A stretch of DNA of 64,000 nucleotides from Anthostomella pinea (GCA_963556695.1 CAUWAG010000020.1:3286001-3350000); one strand, 5' to 3'; shown: positions 43,122 through 55,320, counted from the first letter of the stretch. Notes: generated by a model from the letters alone, not told the origin. Numbers and translations: made by a program.

Positions 43122-44271
43122 CTATCCTCAAGTGGTGGAGGTGTTCACCCTAGGAGACTGTTCTTAGCCACTAGACGGTATGGGCTCCATCCCGAAATCG
43201 CACTCTATGGCAAACAAGTCAATGAGAGGCCGTCACACTGCAAAGTCATATCTGTTTATTCCCAAGAAACAGTTGGTTTTGTGTCGATTAGCCACACAAT
43301 GTCATTGACTCTCATGATTATCCCCAAGCGTAGGGACAACAAACGCTTCAGCGACTCGTAGCTTAACATTAGAACACATCCCAAGTGGCAGCATGATTGC
43401 GACTACATTCCGTAGATAAACAAGACTTATCCACCACGATTTTTACTGCCGCTATTAGTCTGGTTTCCTTGCTTATGTACCTCTTCCCTTTTTACCTTTT
43501 CTGGACAGTTTTTATTTTGCTAATAGCATAGGTTGCTTGACCAAAGTGCCGCGTTTTCTCCTAACAGCATGTATTAATAGGACATTAACCATAGCCTTCG
43601 GTAATGCGCGCTGTGGCTTGGCGCTTAAAGTCGAGACATCGGTATGAAGGCCGCAGAAAACGAACCTTCCAAGTACGCACAGACGAGGCAAGATACACCT
43701 CCTATTCCGTCACAAGCTTAGCGGCTAGGAGAGAAAATATTAGGCACGAGCTGGGGAAGCGGTGGGTGCGATACCTAGTTTCTTCAAGACGTAATGGATA
43801 AATGAGCAATTTGCATGAACGAAACAGTTACTTGGAAATCTGACGATGAGAACTCGTCAACCCGTCTGTATATGTAGATGAACAACGCCCCTGTATCTAC
43901 CCACCTCCAGGGAATCATGACATAACAGAATCTTACAGGCTTCCTCCCAGCAGCAAGCAGAGCAGACGTGCCCTACGGTGTCCTGTCCCATTTCCACATA
44001 GTTACCACACAAGTACGTACATATACAGATCGTCTCCTTTTCCAACGCATTCTGGATTTTTCGTTTCTTGAATCTCCTTTACGTCTCCGCTCTTAGCAAC
44101 GCGATCCGAGGCACCGTCGAGGCAACAAGTCCGGACTCGTTTCGATATATGCACCGTCTATCGTGCCCCTCCCCCTTCCTCTTGCTCCTTCTCTCGCAAG
44201 TCCCATTTCGTACATTCGTCCGTAGGCTGAATGGTTGGTAGGCGCGTGGCTGTAATCGTGCGAGAACAAGT
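43122..44271. other. intergenic region, no gene recognised
   Basis: Short frames without motifs. It holds the 3' ends of the convergent kinase and TVP15 genes. Confidence 0.4.
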
Positions 44272-45003
44272 CTATACCTGCTCGGCGCCCCAACCCTGGT
44301 CGGCCTCGCGCATGTTGGCGGGCGGCTCGATCGACGGCACGAATTCGAGCGCGCAGTACGCCAGGCCCGTAATTCCGATGATGGCGCCGGCGACGTAGCG
44401 CGTCCAGTGGTCGCTGAGCAGGATGGAGCCCATGAAGACGTAGACTGTGCAACGCGCGAATGGTCTCAGCGGATATGTTTCTGCTTCCCTCTTGGTGTGC
44501 TGTTGGGAGGGGATTTGTGGGAGCACGTACAGATACCACGGCCGATGAACGAGAACATGAACGAGGCGTAGCGCGATACCTGCGGCGGGATCTGGAACTC
44601 GAGAAGGCCAACAGCCAGGCCGAAGATGATCACGTAGACGCCGATGATGATCGATTGGCTGTGTCGCGAGCGCTACATTAGCAAAAGGTAGTCCAATCCC
44701 CATAGATTTGTAACATATCCTGGCCCGGTAGCCTCGGGCGGGCACGTTTGTAGGAGGGAGGCTATCGTCGAGGCCGGGTACCGAGATGGACGGGACACGG
44801 GCATGCGGTTTTGGGGATCGGAACGTACAAGCTGGCGTGGAAGAACTGCGAGATGCCGCCCAGGATCATGATCACGCCAATGGCGAGGTTGACGATGCGG
44901 CTGCGGCGCGGGGGGAGTATGTCAGCGATTTGGCCGTTGAGCAGCGCATTCGCGCCGTCCTGCTGGACAAAGGGCGCACTTACAAGGAGTCGGAGAAATC
45001 CAT
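44272..45003 (-). CDS. tvp15: Golgi membrane protein TVP15 (COPI-associated family)
   Basis: Exons on the minus strand are 45003-44984, 44900-44829, 44658-44531 and 44444-44272, giving 130 aa. Joining them in phase gives MDFSDSFRIVNLAIGVIMIL at the N-terminus, then an IIIGVYVIIFGLAVGLLEF segment, FMFSFIGRG, FYVFMGSILLSD and a final YVAGAIIGITGLAYCALEF before the polar tail ending GWGAEQV. That makes four hydrophobic helices, the family pattern. Yeast Tvp15 is a small Golgi vesicle protein linked to COPI and Tlg2-containing membranes; its exact job is not known. Introns are 83, 170 and 86 nt and all GT-AG. The first exon codes only 6 full residues, so the start is supported by splicing phase and N-terminal similarity. 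Confidence 0.88.
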
Positions 45004-46283
45004 CTTTGCGGTGTTTTATTCTTCTCAGACTGACAGACGTGAAGAATTGGGAGGTTCCGGCAGCTTATGAAGATGGATGCGATGATGCGCTTGCGTGTGT
45101 CGCTAGGCAGACGTTTTTAAGAGGGTGTCGTGGTTCGTCGGGCTCGTCGTGGATGCTGCGTCAAAGGAGGCTGGAGCTAAGCTCAAGCTGGGTTTTCTCT
45201 TGCCAGGGGCGCCGCTACAGGGGCGGCGTCATCTTTGGTCTAAGCCACAGTTATGTACAGGGGCTACCTGATGGGCGCCACAACTTGGTGCGCCACAGTT
45301 CTCCTGAGTTGTGAAAAGGGGCTCAAGTCACTGGTTTTGGACCCCAATGCGGAGTAGATGATTCATACCTCCAGAGGTATGACTGATCAGAGTAAGCTAC
45401 CGGCTGTGAGTCGTACCTCACCACTTGGCATCTGCATCTCACAATGCGCCCTAGGATAATACCCTCGACTCGACATTGACCCGCTGCTCTCTAGCAACCT
45501 GAATCATCGGCTCACCAACATTCAATCCTGCCTGGCTGGTGCTTGCATGCCAATGCCCAGATTGCGGGTCACCGCTTCATAGCTCGCACGACGTATGCAG
45601 CTGACCTTTCGATCTTCACAGACACACTGGAAGGAACCGAAACCTCACCTGTGTTTACAATTACATCCGGTTCAGCTATGTCCGACCGTGGAACCTCTGT
45701 CCCTGCTGTCTCATCCTCAAATGGTGGTGATAATTTCCCTTGGCTTGAGGCAGCGACGAGGCCAGACGGCACCAAACTCACCTCGACTGTGGCTCCGCCA
45801 ACTGCCCAAGAAGCTCCCGCAGCAAGTGGCACATCCGATGCTCCCTCACTTGCCCATCATATTTCAACCGTTAAAGTAGGCCCCAGGGTCATCAAGTCGA
45901 CGTCGAACGCCGATTCAATACTGTATGCATTCGCTTTGAAGAACAACACTAGTTAATCGACATTCAATGACTACGTAAAGGGGCTTGACGACGGCGTAGG
46001 TGGTCTGATATCGAATGGTCCTGTTGCAGGCATATCAGACGTTTTTGAACGACTCTCAAGCCTCCGACGTTAAGGTAAAGCTCTGGCTAGATTGGATATC
46101 TCCGATGGGAATGCCGGACTTTGACGCTGAATACGAAGAAGAATTCCGCGCTTTTCGTCCAACCTCTCGCAATTGATAGAGAAATCAACATTGTTCTGCA
46201 TGCTGATAACTCTGTCCGAATTAAAGCTATATATAATGCAAGTGCATCATTAGAACCGCCTTTTCTTGGAATTTTTAGCAATG
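45004..46283. other. intergenic region with one unassigned frame
   Basis: A plus-strand frame at 45543-45956 (137 codons, Ser/Thr/Pro-rich, no recognised domain, first ATG-initiated part from MHANAQIAGH) might be an exon, but nothing around it supports a gene model. The rest shows no coding signal by eye. Confidence 0.35.
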
Positions 46284-48211
46284 CTAATTGTTCTCATGAT
46301 ATCGTGCAGGCTGGCGGATTGCGCGGCGCGAAGAACGCACCACAATCGGCTCGTCATCTTCATCATCCGGGCTACTACCCTCTTCATCCACAGCAACACC
46401 CTCATCCTCAGAGGGCTCCAATTCCTCCAATTCTTCTGATTCTGACTCCTCAGAGTCCTCAGAGAGAGATCTCTCTGATTCGTCAGTGTTCAGGTTCTAT
46501 AAATCAGCCAAAATTCGTTGTCTTTCCTCCCGACACTCGATTACAGCCCTTCCGGCTGTTATAGCCTCGATTTGCTCAGCAATAACGTCCCCAACCTTCC
46601 ATAGCCGTTGATCAGGCTCTTCTTGAGGGACCTTACGGCGTCGTTTCGGCTGCAATCGGAGTATTTCGTCGTCTTTGGCCTTGATCTGCTCTCTCGCGAT
46701 CGCCAACTCTACCACCATCTCATCGTATGCCCTGGCAACCGAACGGACTCCTGCTCGCTGCTCCGGGGTCTCTGCCAACTTTGATAGCATCAGGGCTATG
46801 TCCTGTCCTGATTTAGGGTCTTCTGCTGCTTCAGGAGTGGTCTCTGGGTTCATTATAACAGCAGCTGCTGCTTGAATCTCCGCTGCCTTCACCACATAAG
46901 GGTTGTTCAGTGTTTTCTGCCGATTTACAGGCCAAAGGCCAGCAGCACGCCATCCCGCACACACAATAGCCTCCGTGGCTTCTTCACGGGCTTTAGGCAG
47001 GCAGCTAAGGAAGTGTACTTTTCCAATAGGGGCCGAATCGTTCATCTGACCGAGCTGGTTGATGAGGCGGTGGTAGGCGGCTTTCACCACAGAAAAAACG
47101 GTCAAATCCAGGGGCTGGAAGATGTGAGACTACTTCGGTTAGCGAAATAACTACTTATTATCGTATAACCTACCATATGAGCCGGAAAAAAGCACATATA
47201 AACGTTGTTTATATAGCACAGATACATGAATTCATTCGAGCAGTGGCTGCCATGGCCGTCGAGCACTAGTAGGCGAAATTCATCCGATCTTTAGGGGCAG
47301 TGTTTGGTAGATAGATCGGGGGCTTAATTAGCATGTAGTTAACGCCAGTTAATAGTAATTAACTTGCCTTTTCGAGCCATTGCAGCGCAATCTTGTTCAA
47401 AGACCAGCTGTTGATAGAATAGGTCACAAACCATTCTGCTATCGCAGGATGCTCCTTAATAAGCTGTTCATAAAACCACTGAGTCTGTATCAATTTCGCC
47501 TTAAAGATCACGAGCGGCTGGAGCTTTTTCTCAGTTATTGTAATCGATTCGACCACTGTAGTCCACGTATGGTCGTCGTTGGACTTGACGTTGGCCCCTT
47601 TTGAGCCAGAACTGCCTATTACCAGGCTATCAGACCTATATTTTGACCGGTCAGCCGTCCGATAGGCACTTGGAATGAACATTTACGTACTGCCGGCCCT
47701 GCATAATGCCGTACTTATCGACATTTGCCCGGTTTACAGGTTTGATGAAGGCGAAATCCTTATAGATATCGTGAAAGCCAGTGATATTATCCGGCGTAGC
47801 AGCGTTGATACGCTTATAATCCAGCTTTCTGCCCATCTTGGTCTTTATCTCAGGGTGGCGGCGTAAGAATTTATGCATATATTTCTTGCCTAGGAAGCCT
47901 CCTTTTCCTTCAGTCTCTAGGATCTTCTTGATGATGTACCGCACATTGCCATGCGTAGGCGCGTGGCCGGCCTTTTCTTGGTGGAGTATCCATGAGACCA
48001 CCTTCAGCTCTTGCTCAGGGCTAACCTTCTGCTGATCATGAGCACTGTCACGGGAACTGCCAGTCTGGGTCATCGTGGTGCCGTCTACCTTGCGAGAGAG
48101 GGTTGATTTTGGTACTCCATAGCGTAGGGCGGCCTTACGGAGGGATAGATCGTCATTATTCACAGCGGCTATAGCCTCTGCGAGGTCTTCTGGACTGTAC
48201 AAAGGAGGTAT
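46284..48211 (-). pseudogene. pogo-like transposase, element 3, decayed
   Basis: A minus-strand transposase with three apparent introns (47690-47636; GC-AG 47367-47323; 47173-47130). The start codon position (48211-48209) reads ATA where element 2 has ATG, in the shared context CAAAATrCCT. Recognisable parts are an N-terminal psq/HTH region (LSLRKAALRYGVPKSTLSRK), the CENP-B-like region up to RRHPEIKTKMG, the first catalytic block as NVDKYGIMQG where NVDETG is expected, VLDGHGSH, FQPLDL, then a coiled region and an acidic tail ending near 46284. There is a one-base shift near 47290 and a stop at 46497-46499 before the tail. I could not locate TIRs by eye, so the element boundaries are unknown. 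Confidence 0.8.
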
Positions 48212-49855
48212 TTTGACGTACCGAAGCCGCTGTTGCTTATAGAAAAAAGAAAGAAAATTCTTAGCAGATCTTCTGCTAGATTGATACGGATAGGGGGCAC
48301 GGGAGCCAGGACCCCTTGGGTTAGGCCCGGAAGCGCTAACTTCCGACCCCCACCACGGCCCATCCCGCTGCGGTACACCTGGTGAAATCTACACTGGAAT
48401 AAACACCAAGAAAAGACGATTCAGATGCATTATTTACAGTATTTACAGCTTCAATCCGGATAGAGATGTGGGTGGGTGCAAGTGTGGCCTTTTGGTGTGG
48501 AAACTGTCCCACATGGGGGGCTGTCCCACATCTAGGTCCCCGCCGTTAAGCTGTTGAGTAAGACTGCTCAACTGCCTACTCGAGATTTCAGGGATCAGGG
48601 GTACCGGGTTTGCCGGCAGTTGAACCAACGATACGGCAAGCTACCAGCCTTCCCAGCCGTTGTCACAATAGCCTCGTAGCAGCCGCAACGGATAATAGCC
48701 ATTATAAGCACGACGACGCCGAGGCCGCGGAAGATGGACGCAGTGACTCTATACACACCGCGGCCGCTGCCACTGTCGCAGCGCCGTGGCACTGGCGCTT
48801 ATTCTTAGGTCCCGAGTTACTTGTACCAAACGTCATCGAGTGCGGCGGTTTTGGCATGACTATCCGCATCATCGGTAAGTTTCGGGCGATACAATCGAGA
48901 AATGGCAGTCCTGCGGGCGCTATAGCCTAGTTACGAGGCTGTTTGGAGGAGGGAATACATCATGGCGCCGAGGGCATGGCATTGCGACCCCTATATTCAT
49001 GAGAGCCGTCAGCTGTAAGGGATCAGGTATCTTTACAAGCGCGTCGATGTGGCAGTATCTTACGGACGTAGGCATGGGGTGGTACCCAATTTCATATCGG
49101 GAGGGTATAGAAGGGAAGCAGCGCCATTCCAATGGAAGGCCTCGATCATGGGGCTGTGGAGGCCAAGCTGTACCGACTTTGTTGGTCTGGTGACGGCGTG
49201 TTGCGTATGGCATGGGAACGATTGCTACCAACGAACTTGAGGAGGATTTTTGGATTTCAAACACAATCTACGTATTGCCCTACAGGCTGCGATGAAGTGG
49301 TGGGATGTTCCCTGCCAGCAACCGTTCTGGGTCCACAGACTGCTGCTATCAGCCCCTTTCCAGTCTCCCGTTCCCAAGGCTTAGTCAGGCTCATGGTTAT
49401 GGATGCCAAGGGCTATGAAATCTACCAACGCGCTGGGAGTCCCTGGCCCTCTACACCTGTGCTTACTGCGACTCTAAGGTTCTTTGATTTTTCTGCTATA
49501 CGCGGATTGCTAAACTCTCGGTTCGCTGGGTCTCTTGAGGCACAATTTGTACGTGGCCTGAGTTGATAAGAGTTGGGTTCGTAACAGGTGTATTATCAGA
49601 GAAATGCCATGGTGCTTAATTGGTGTGTCATTATGGTATGCTGCCCAAGTAATGTCGAGTGCGGACTCTAAGGTCGAGCAGCGTGGTGCTTTGGGTGGTA
49701 TAATCTGGGGCTATTGCCAGTGCGGACGCTCATATATCTGGCTCCAAAAACCAAACATCCCAAGCGAAAGATTGACTAGCACGAATCCCCTCCGTAACCA
49801 ATGCTCCCTAGGAACCCTCTGGGGTTTTGTTTATCATCAGGACAGGGTCTTTACC
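48212..49855. other. intergenic region, no gene recognised
   Basis: Several short frames (for example 49132-49566 plus) lack motifs. The region may contain the end of pogo element 3 and remnants of host coding sequence. A repeated CTGTCCCACAT pair lies near 48506 and 48522. The stretch immediately left of 49856 on the minus strand continues the F-box frame for about 16 codons (GKDPVLMINK...), which is the lost original C-terminus of the gene at 50348-51610. Confidence 0.45.
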
Positions 49856-49868
49856 GGGTTTAAGAGTC

Positions 49869-50449
49869 TTGATTGATTGATTGATTGATTTTATTTATCG
49901 TGGGTGCAGTCCCTCAACAGGGCAAACCACGCCTCCCAGAGCCATTGCATCGCAAGGTTGTAGAGGTAGGTGTCAGTCTAGATACATTCAGATCCGCGCA
50001 CGACCCCATCCTCGCTGTGACGGTACCAACCTGGAGTGACGAGATGGTTTTAGTCAATACCCAAGCACAATTCCGTCAGAAAAATATCCTGTCCAGTGAC
50101 AAAGCGACCCAGTAGACCTCAGTCCTCTGGTGTACATATCGTTCCAGTAGCCGTTCAATATATGTCGTATTGGTGGATGAAACAGGTGTTTGTTATCTGC
50201 TGGCGAGGGAAACCATAAGGGGAAAAATCTCGCAGGAGTGGGTGTTATGGAGACAAGCTGCTTAGCTATCGGGCTCTGCGATAATGGCTCTGCGATAATG
50301 GGGCCTCTCCACTGTCGTGTGCTGGTTGTTGACTCGCACAAGTCGGGTCAGAAAGGGAGCCGTAGCAGGATTCGAACCCACTTGTTCTCGTCGCCCACCG
50401 CACAAACGAGAACACAACCAGGCGCATTTGACCATTGCGCCATACGGCA
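49869..50449 (-). mobile_element. tRNA-derived SINE, copy 2, inside an F-box gene
   Basis: Flanked by an exact 13-bp target duplication GGGTTTAAGAGTC (49856-49868 and 50450-50462). The minus strand carries the same tRNA-like head as copy 1 (GCGCAATGGTCAAATGCGCC, then GGGTTCGAATCC), the same body and the LINE-like segment GGCTCTGGGAGGCGTGGTTT. It ends in an (AATC)n tail rather than (AAAC)n. An extra GATAATGGCTCTGC duplication occurs near 50278-50300. It has the same orientation as the host gene and provides its last codons. Confidence 0.92.
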
Positions 50450-51610
50450 GGGTTTAAGAGTCGCTGTCCATCCAGGCGCCTTGAATTCTTCCGGTTTTAT
50501 TAGCACGCCGTGCAGGTGTATCTCGTGGAGGCGGTCGAAGTGTCTGCTGCTGAGGAGAAGCATCTCGTCAGGAGCCAGGTTGTGTAGACGCAGTCGTTCC
50601 AGGGACTTTGGAAGTGTTTGCTCAGGCCAAAGAATCATTCCACAGGGCCTCAGCAACCGAGCGTCTATGCGCAACTCCCTAAGGTTGCGTAGCTTATGCA
50701 GGTCCATATACTGGTCGTTGTCCCAGTAAGGGAAGCCGAAGAGTATGTTGTTTAGGATTGTGTATATGGACCCCGCTATCGTCTGGCTAACTGGGTATGG
50801 GTAGAACGGTTGGCCGCACTGGAAGTCCAACTTCTCCAGACCGGTGGCGCATTTGCTGATGGTGTTCGCCAGGGCACAGAGCTCGCCGCCTTGTCGAAGG
50901 AAGTCGGGAGGTGCGGTCCAGGTCAAAGTCAGGGTCCGAAGACTCTTGTTGAAATAGGCGATGATCTTGACCACGCTGCTGATGTCACAATCCACAAGGT
51001 GCACGTGTTCTATTCTGCTTGCTTGTCGCGGCGGTGTCCTGAAAGGCCACCAGTGCAGCCCGTATCCCCGAAGCGTCTCGACACCTGGATGGCGGATCAA
51101 TGATTCGAGCCAGAAAATATATTGTGGCAATACACGTGCCTTATGACCCAGGTGATAGCGTAGGCAGACTTCTCTGAGGTAGGGAAAGGGGTGGTCGTCC
51201 ATGCCCGGCTGAGGCAGGTTGGGTATATAGCCAACGTGTGGCAGTCCTCCCTCTTGACTGATTGAGAGGTCGAGGGCCCTTAGTCTCGGTATCAAACTGA
51301 GCAAAGAACTAGCATCGCGATGATCCGGGTCGAACCGCGGTCCCAGAGCAGCGGCCTGAACAGCTGCGCACAAGTCCGGGCGTTGACGCAGAGTGCGAAG
51401 AAGCTGCTTGAGGTGTAGAGCAGAGCAAGCCACTACTGTCAAGTTGCGGTATAGTGTTAATTCGTTCAGGCGACGAAAGAGTCTCGAGACACGGGACACT
51501 CTCGCGAGCGCTTTGAGTTTGACAGCTGGGTCTGTCGCATTCGAGCAATGCAGGTGGGAGAGTATTAGAAGAAGGATCTCCTCCGGCAATTGCTCCAAGG
51601 CGGACGTCAT
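50348..51610 (-). CDS. F-box protein (LRR-like), C-terminus supplied by a SINE
   Basis: Intronless, 420 aa. The ATG at 51610-51608 starts MTSALEQLPEEILLLILSHL, an F-box (residues about 7-50), followed by repeated Leu-rich segments (LRALDLSISQ, RIEHVHLVDCDISSVV, SLRTLTLTW, GLEKLDFQCG, LRELRIDARLL, SLERLRLHNLAPDEMLLL, LHEIHLHGVLI) consistent with an LRR-type target-binding domain of an SCF ubiquitin-ligase adaptor. The host sequence ends at the target duplication (WTATLKP); the next residues, CRMAQWSNAPGCVLVCAVG and on to the stop at 50348-50350, come from the SINE head. Without the insertion the frame would have ended 16 codons later. The rest of the frame has no lesion. Expression is not shown. 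Confidence 0.75.
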   Translation of the reverse strand: MTSALEQLPEEILLLILSHLHCSNATDPAVKLKALARVSRVSRLFRRLNELTLYRNLTVVACSALHLKQLLRTLRQRPDLCAAVQAAALGPRFDPDHRDASSLLSLIPRLRALDLSISQEGGLPHVGYIPNLPQPGMDDHPFPYLREVCLRYHLGHKARVLPQYIFWLESLIRHPGVETLRGYGLHWWPFRTPPRQASRIEHVHLVDCDISSVVKIIAYFNKSLRTLTLTWTAPPDFLRQGGELCALANTISKCATGLEKLDFQCGQPFYPYPVSQTIAGSIYTILNNILFGFPYWDNDQYMDLHKLRNLRELRIDARLLRPCGMILWPEQTLPKSLERLRLHNLAPDEMLLLSSRHFDRLHEIHLHGVLIKPEEFKAPGWTATLKPCRMAQWSNAPGCVLVCAVGDENKWVRILLRLPF

Positions 51611-53446
51611 GGCGAACAAGGTGAATAGCGATAGTCCAGCTTAAACACTAGGAGATGGTGGTTGAAGATGATTACCCAGACGATAGGAGACAGACAGGGA
51701 GGAATCCAGGACGGGATTAACGGTGGAGCCACTTTGTACAGCGTCAGTTTTGTTCGGAGAAAATGTCCCCAACTGGCTTCACCTTGAGCAATTTGAGGGC
51801 ATTTTTTCAGATATCATAACAGTGGCGTACCTTATTTAGCCTTGTTGTGGTCGCTGTGAGCAGCATATGTGTCATTCTGTGGGATCACATGTGATAGCTG
51901 TCAGAGGTACCTTTCCCACCTATCTAAGTAGGAAGGTACCCCCATCAGCTACCCTTATTCCTCTTCCAATATAGACCATTCCTAAATTTCACACATTTTC
52001 GTCATCTAACTTTACAATCATGTTGCTGTGAGCCGCTGTGGCTGATGCTTAGCTAACGCGAACCCACAGAAGAAAACCCCCACGAAGTGCATGAACAGAG
52101 GTAATAGAACTTCCAGGTGTCCAGAGAAAAGGCGCTGTTACTATGCTATACTTACCTCTAGGCCCTGCCCGTATATTGAGAAGATATTGAACGACCCGTA
52201 AGAATCATTCAACACTATAATAAGCACATTGGAATTTACAGTGCCCTCACTCATGTTGGTTGAGCAAGTATGTTGTTGCTTCTAGAGATTTGGTACTCGG
52301 CAACTGGAGATCAATACAGGAAACCTGAGAAGTGTTGGTACTACCGAAATATAATTGAGCTTGTGTGCGAGTATTGGTTCAGCAGTATTTCTACAGGCAG
52401 CTCTAGAATTATGGAGGAGTCTCGCATTTTGGCACATGAGATTCACTGACAACGTCAGACCACACCCAACTTACCTAAGCAGGGCTGGACTTATGGGATC
52501 TATGTCTCCGAGCATTGACGGGATCATCGACTAGCCCATAGTCTGAACTCAAAGTCGCCAGCCCACTGCCGTTGTGGACTTCGGTACCGAGGCAGCGTTT
52601 CTACTCAACCCAGCGGCCAGATGCCAGATGCCAGATGCCAGATGCCAGAGGCCAGATGCCAGATGCCAGATGCCAGATGCCAGATTCCACCGTGTTGGAT
52701 TGCCGAATTACCGGCGAATCGGGCAAGCTTTGAGGAGAGATCTTGAACATACCCTAGACACATTCACCAACGACTACTAACCCAACGGCCACCAACAACC
52801 CGCCACCACCGCCATCCCGAACAGCACAAAGATTGGCCGTTCAATGCTTCGTGCAGCAAACTCTAAGCAGCCATCGGTCGACGAGGACAAGCCTTCACCC
52901 TGATTGGCCAGGGCGCTCGGGGCGGACAGATGGGGAACGCCGGCCCTGCAGCCATCACGAGGAGTTGTATCTGCCGCTAGGACGCGAATCCCAGATCGAG
53001 AGGGCGCGCAGTTGGCCCTTCTAGGTTTCCAACGGCGTCGGGGTGCAAGGCGGCCGGTCAGTCAGTCACTCACTCATACGATTGCGTAGACACCTAGATA
53101 GGTAGGCAAGAAGAAGGCGGGGATGGAATATAACCAGCCCAGCCCGTGTGCCAGAGGGCGTGCTGGCGTCTTATTTCCCTTTTGCTCTTCAACGAGCCTG
53201 GTTCCTCGCCAGCACTTGCTCACTCACGCTCGATACACATCGTACAGTGATAATCACCGCTTTGTTATCAAGCGTGGTACTAACAAACGCCTCATTCCAT
53301 CGGCGAAGCTCGACGCACCGTCCGTCATAGCAGAGGTCAAAGCACAGCCAGGAGGCCATCATCAAAACCGGCCAGGGGGACGCCCGCCATAAGTATCGTT
53401 CCCTACTCTTTTTGGCCAGCACCGGGGACAGATAGAAACCACAAAC
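51611..53446. other. intergenic region, no gene recognised
   Basis: It contains the upstream regions of the divergent F-box gene and the DUF3112-type gene. The heptamer repeat at 52617-52686 is the only ordered feature. Short frames near 52.8-53.4 kb have no motifs. Confidence 0.4.
52617..52686. repeat. 7-bp tandem repeat, ten units
   Basis: Ten consecutive heptamers, eight of them exactly CCAGATG, plus CCAGAGG (unit 5) and CCAGATT (last). Non-coding. A likely length-polymorphic microsatellite. Confidence 0.92.
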
Positions 53447-55320
53447 ATGTCGAACTGGACGGCCTTGATCACCCCTATGGGCACGCCAGCGCCGACGCCG
53501 GCGGCGCCTGCTCCTACGCTCGTTCCGATTCCTGATATGGTACGTATGACCATGCTGCGCCTACACAGCAAGAGACAAAAAAAGGAAGAAAAAGGAGGAG
53601 TGGAAAAAATCCTATTCCAGAACCGCACACCTCTCTAAACACAAGTCGAGAAGATCCAAAGAATGAAGACTGACAAACCTCCCAGAAGGCCGCCACCGGC
53701 CCCCCCTACATCCCCAACACGGCCGTCTCGGGCGGCGTGCCCAGCATCCCAATCGACGACCCCATATGCGGCGTGCTCCTCCTCCTCTTCCTGTCCAGCG
53801 CAGCCGCGCACATGACGATCCTGCAGCTGAACAAGCGGCGCGGGCTGCGGTTCGTCTTCTCGGGCATGCTCTTCGCGCTATGCATGCTGCGCAGCATCGC
53901 CTTAACCACCCGTCTGGCGTGGGCCTCGCGTCCCCACGACGTCGCCGTCGCCGTCTCGGCCGGGATCCTCACGCAGGTCGGTTCCGTCCTCGTGTTCGTG
54001 ATCGATTTATTCTTCGCCCAGCGCGTGCTGCGCGCCTACCACCCGCGTTTGGGCTGGCACCCGGCCGCGCGCTGGGCCTTCCGCGCGCTGGTCTTCTGCG
54101 TCGTGGCTTGTTTGGTTATGCTCGTTGCCGTGAGCGTACAGTCGCTATTCACTCTCAACCCAGCAACGCGACACGCCGACCGCATCGTGCAGCTCTTCGC
54201 CGGCGCGGGGCTGGCCGTGCTCGCATTCATACCGATCCCCGTCGTGCTGCTGGCGTGGGTGCTCCCCCGACGCTACCGCATCGACAAGTTCGGGTCGGGC
54301 AGGTGGCGCTCCAAGCTGGCACTCTTATTGTTCTGCTCCGCCGTCGCCACGCTCGGCGCCGCCTTCCGCATCGGCACCGAGTACCTCCCTGCCCGCCCGC
54401 GCACCGACCCGGCCTGGTACCACTCGCGCGCCTGCTACTACTGTTTTAATTATGTGACCGACCTCGTCGTGTCGGCCGCCTACCTGCTGTCGCGCTTCGA
54501 CCGCCGCTTCATCATCCCAAACGGCGCCCGCGCCGTCCGCGACTACTCCCGGGACAAGGAGGCGGGTCTGCCGCGTGGCGGCGGCGCCAGCACGGCGCTT
54601 TCGAACTCGTCGACGTCGACGTCGGCCACCAAGGTGGCGAAGGACGCGAACGCGGCGAACGCAGACGAAAAAGACGTCGGCGACCGCAGCAGCGGCAGTC
54701 TCGAAGAGACCGACAAGGCCAAGCTCGCCAAGCTCAGGGGCGTCGACCATCAGAACCACGACACCGGAGGCAAGTTCTACCTCCCCCACCACCACCCCAA
54801 CTCCGACAAGAAGAGCCAGCGCGGGGCCAACCGGCTCTCGGACCGCTCCACCGTCGTCAACTCGGAGGAGGACGCGTTCGGGCCCGAGGACAAGGACGAC
54901 CCGGTCCACGCCATCACCACGGGGGGCACGGGCACGACGGCGCATCCGGGGCGCACCAGCCACAACCCCAGCGAGAGCACGAGCACGACCGACGTGGACG
55001 CGTCGGACGCGTCGGGCCCCCCCGGGTCCGGGGGGTCCGAGGGCGCCGAGCTGCCCGGGAACATCCTCACCATGATCGAGAACATCTCGAGCGACGGCAG
55101 GCGCACCTCCGCTAGCCTCACCGCGCCCGAGCCGGCGTACTTAGCCCGTGAACGCGGCGGCAGTGGTGATGGTGGCGGTGATGGGAGGCCATCAGTTTCG
55201 TCCGATCACGCTATCCCGCCCCTGCGCGCCTCGCTGACGGATGCCATTGACTGGCGGTATGATGGGCATTCGAATCACGACGGTGCTGAAGGCCACGGCG
55301 AGGCGGCTCGATGGGTTTAA
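53447..55320 (+). CDS. seven-helix membrane protein, DUF3112 / GPCR-C-like family
   Basis: Exons are 53447-53539 and 53686-55320 (intron 146 nt, GT-AG, phase 0), giving 575 aa. The N-terminus is Ala/Pro-rich (MSNWTALITPMGTPAPTP). The membrane core starts PICGVLLLLFLSSAAAHM and has family-like landmarks: HMTILQLNKRRG, FALCMLRS, FFAQRVLRAYHP, GWHPAARWAFRALVF, and a last helix before LSRFDRRFI. I count about seven hydrophobic segments between residues 60 and 310. The C-terminal 260 residues are hydrophilic, rich in Asp, Ser, Thr and Gly, and probably cytosolic and disordered. Family members are annotated in fungi as family-C-like GPCRs without demonstrated ligands, so no signalling role is claimed. 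Confidence 0.8.

Noticed and set aside
45543..45956. 137-codon Ser/Thr/Pro-rich frame
   Set aside because: Could be an exon, but I found no start context, splice partners or family. Left as unassigned.
54325..54963. long minus-strand frame opposite the DUF3112-type gene
   Set aside because: Low-complexity shadow of the GC-rich coding strand, with no motif.
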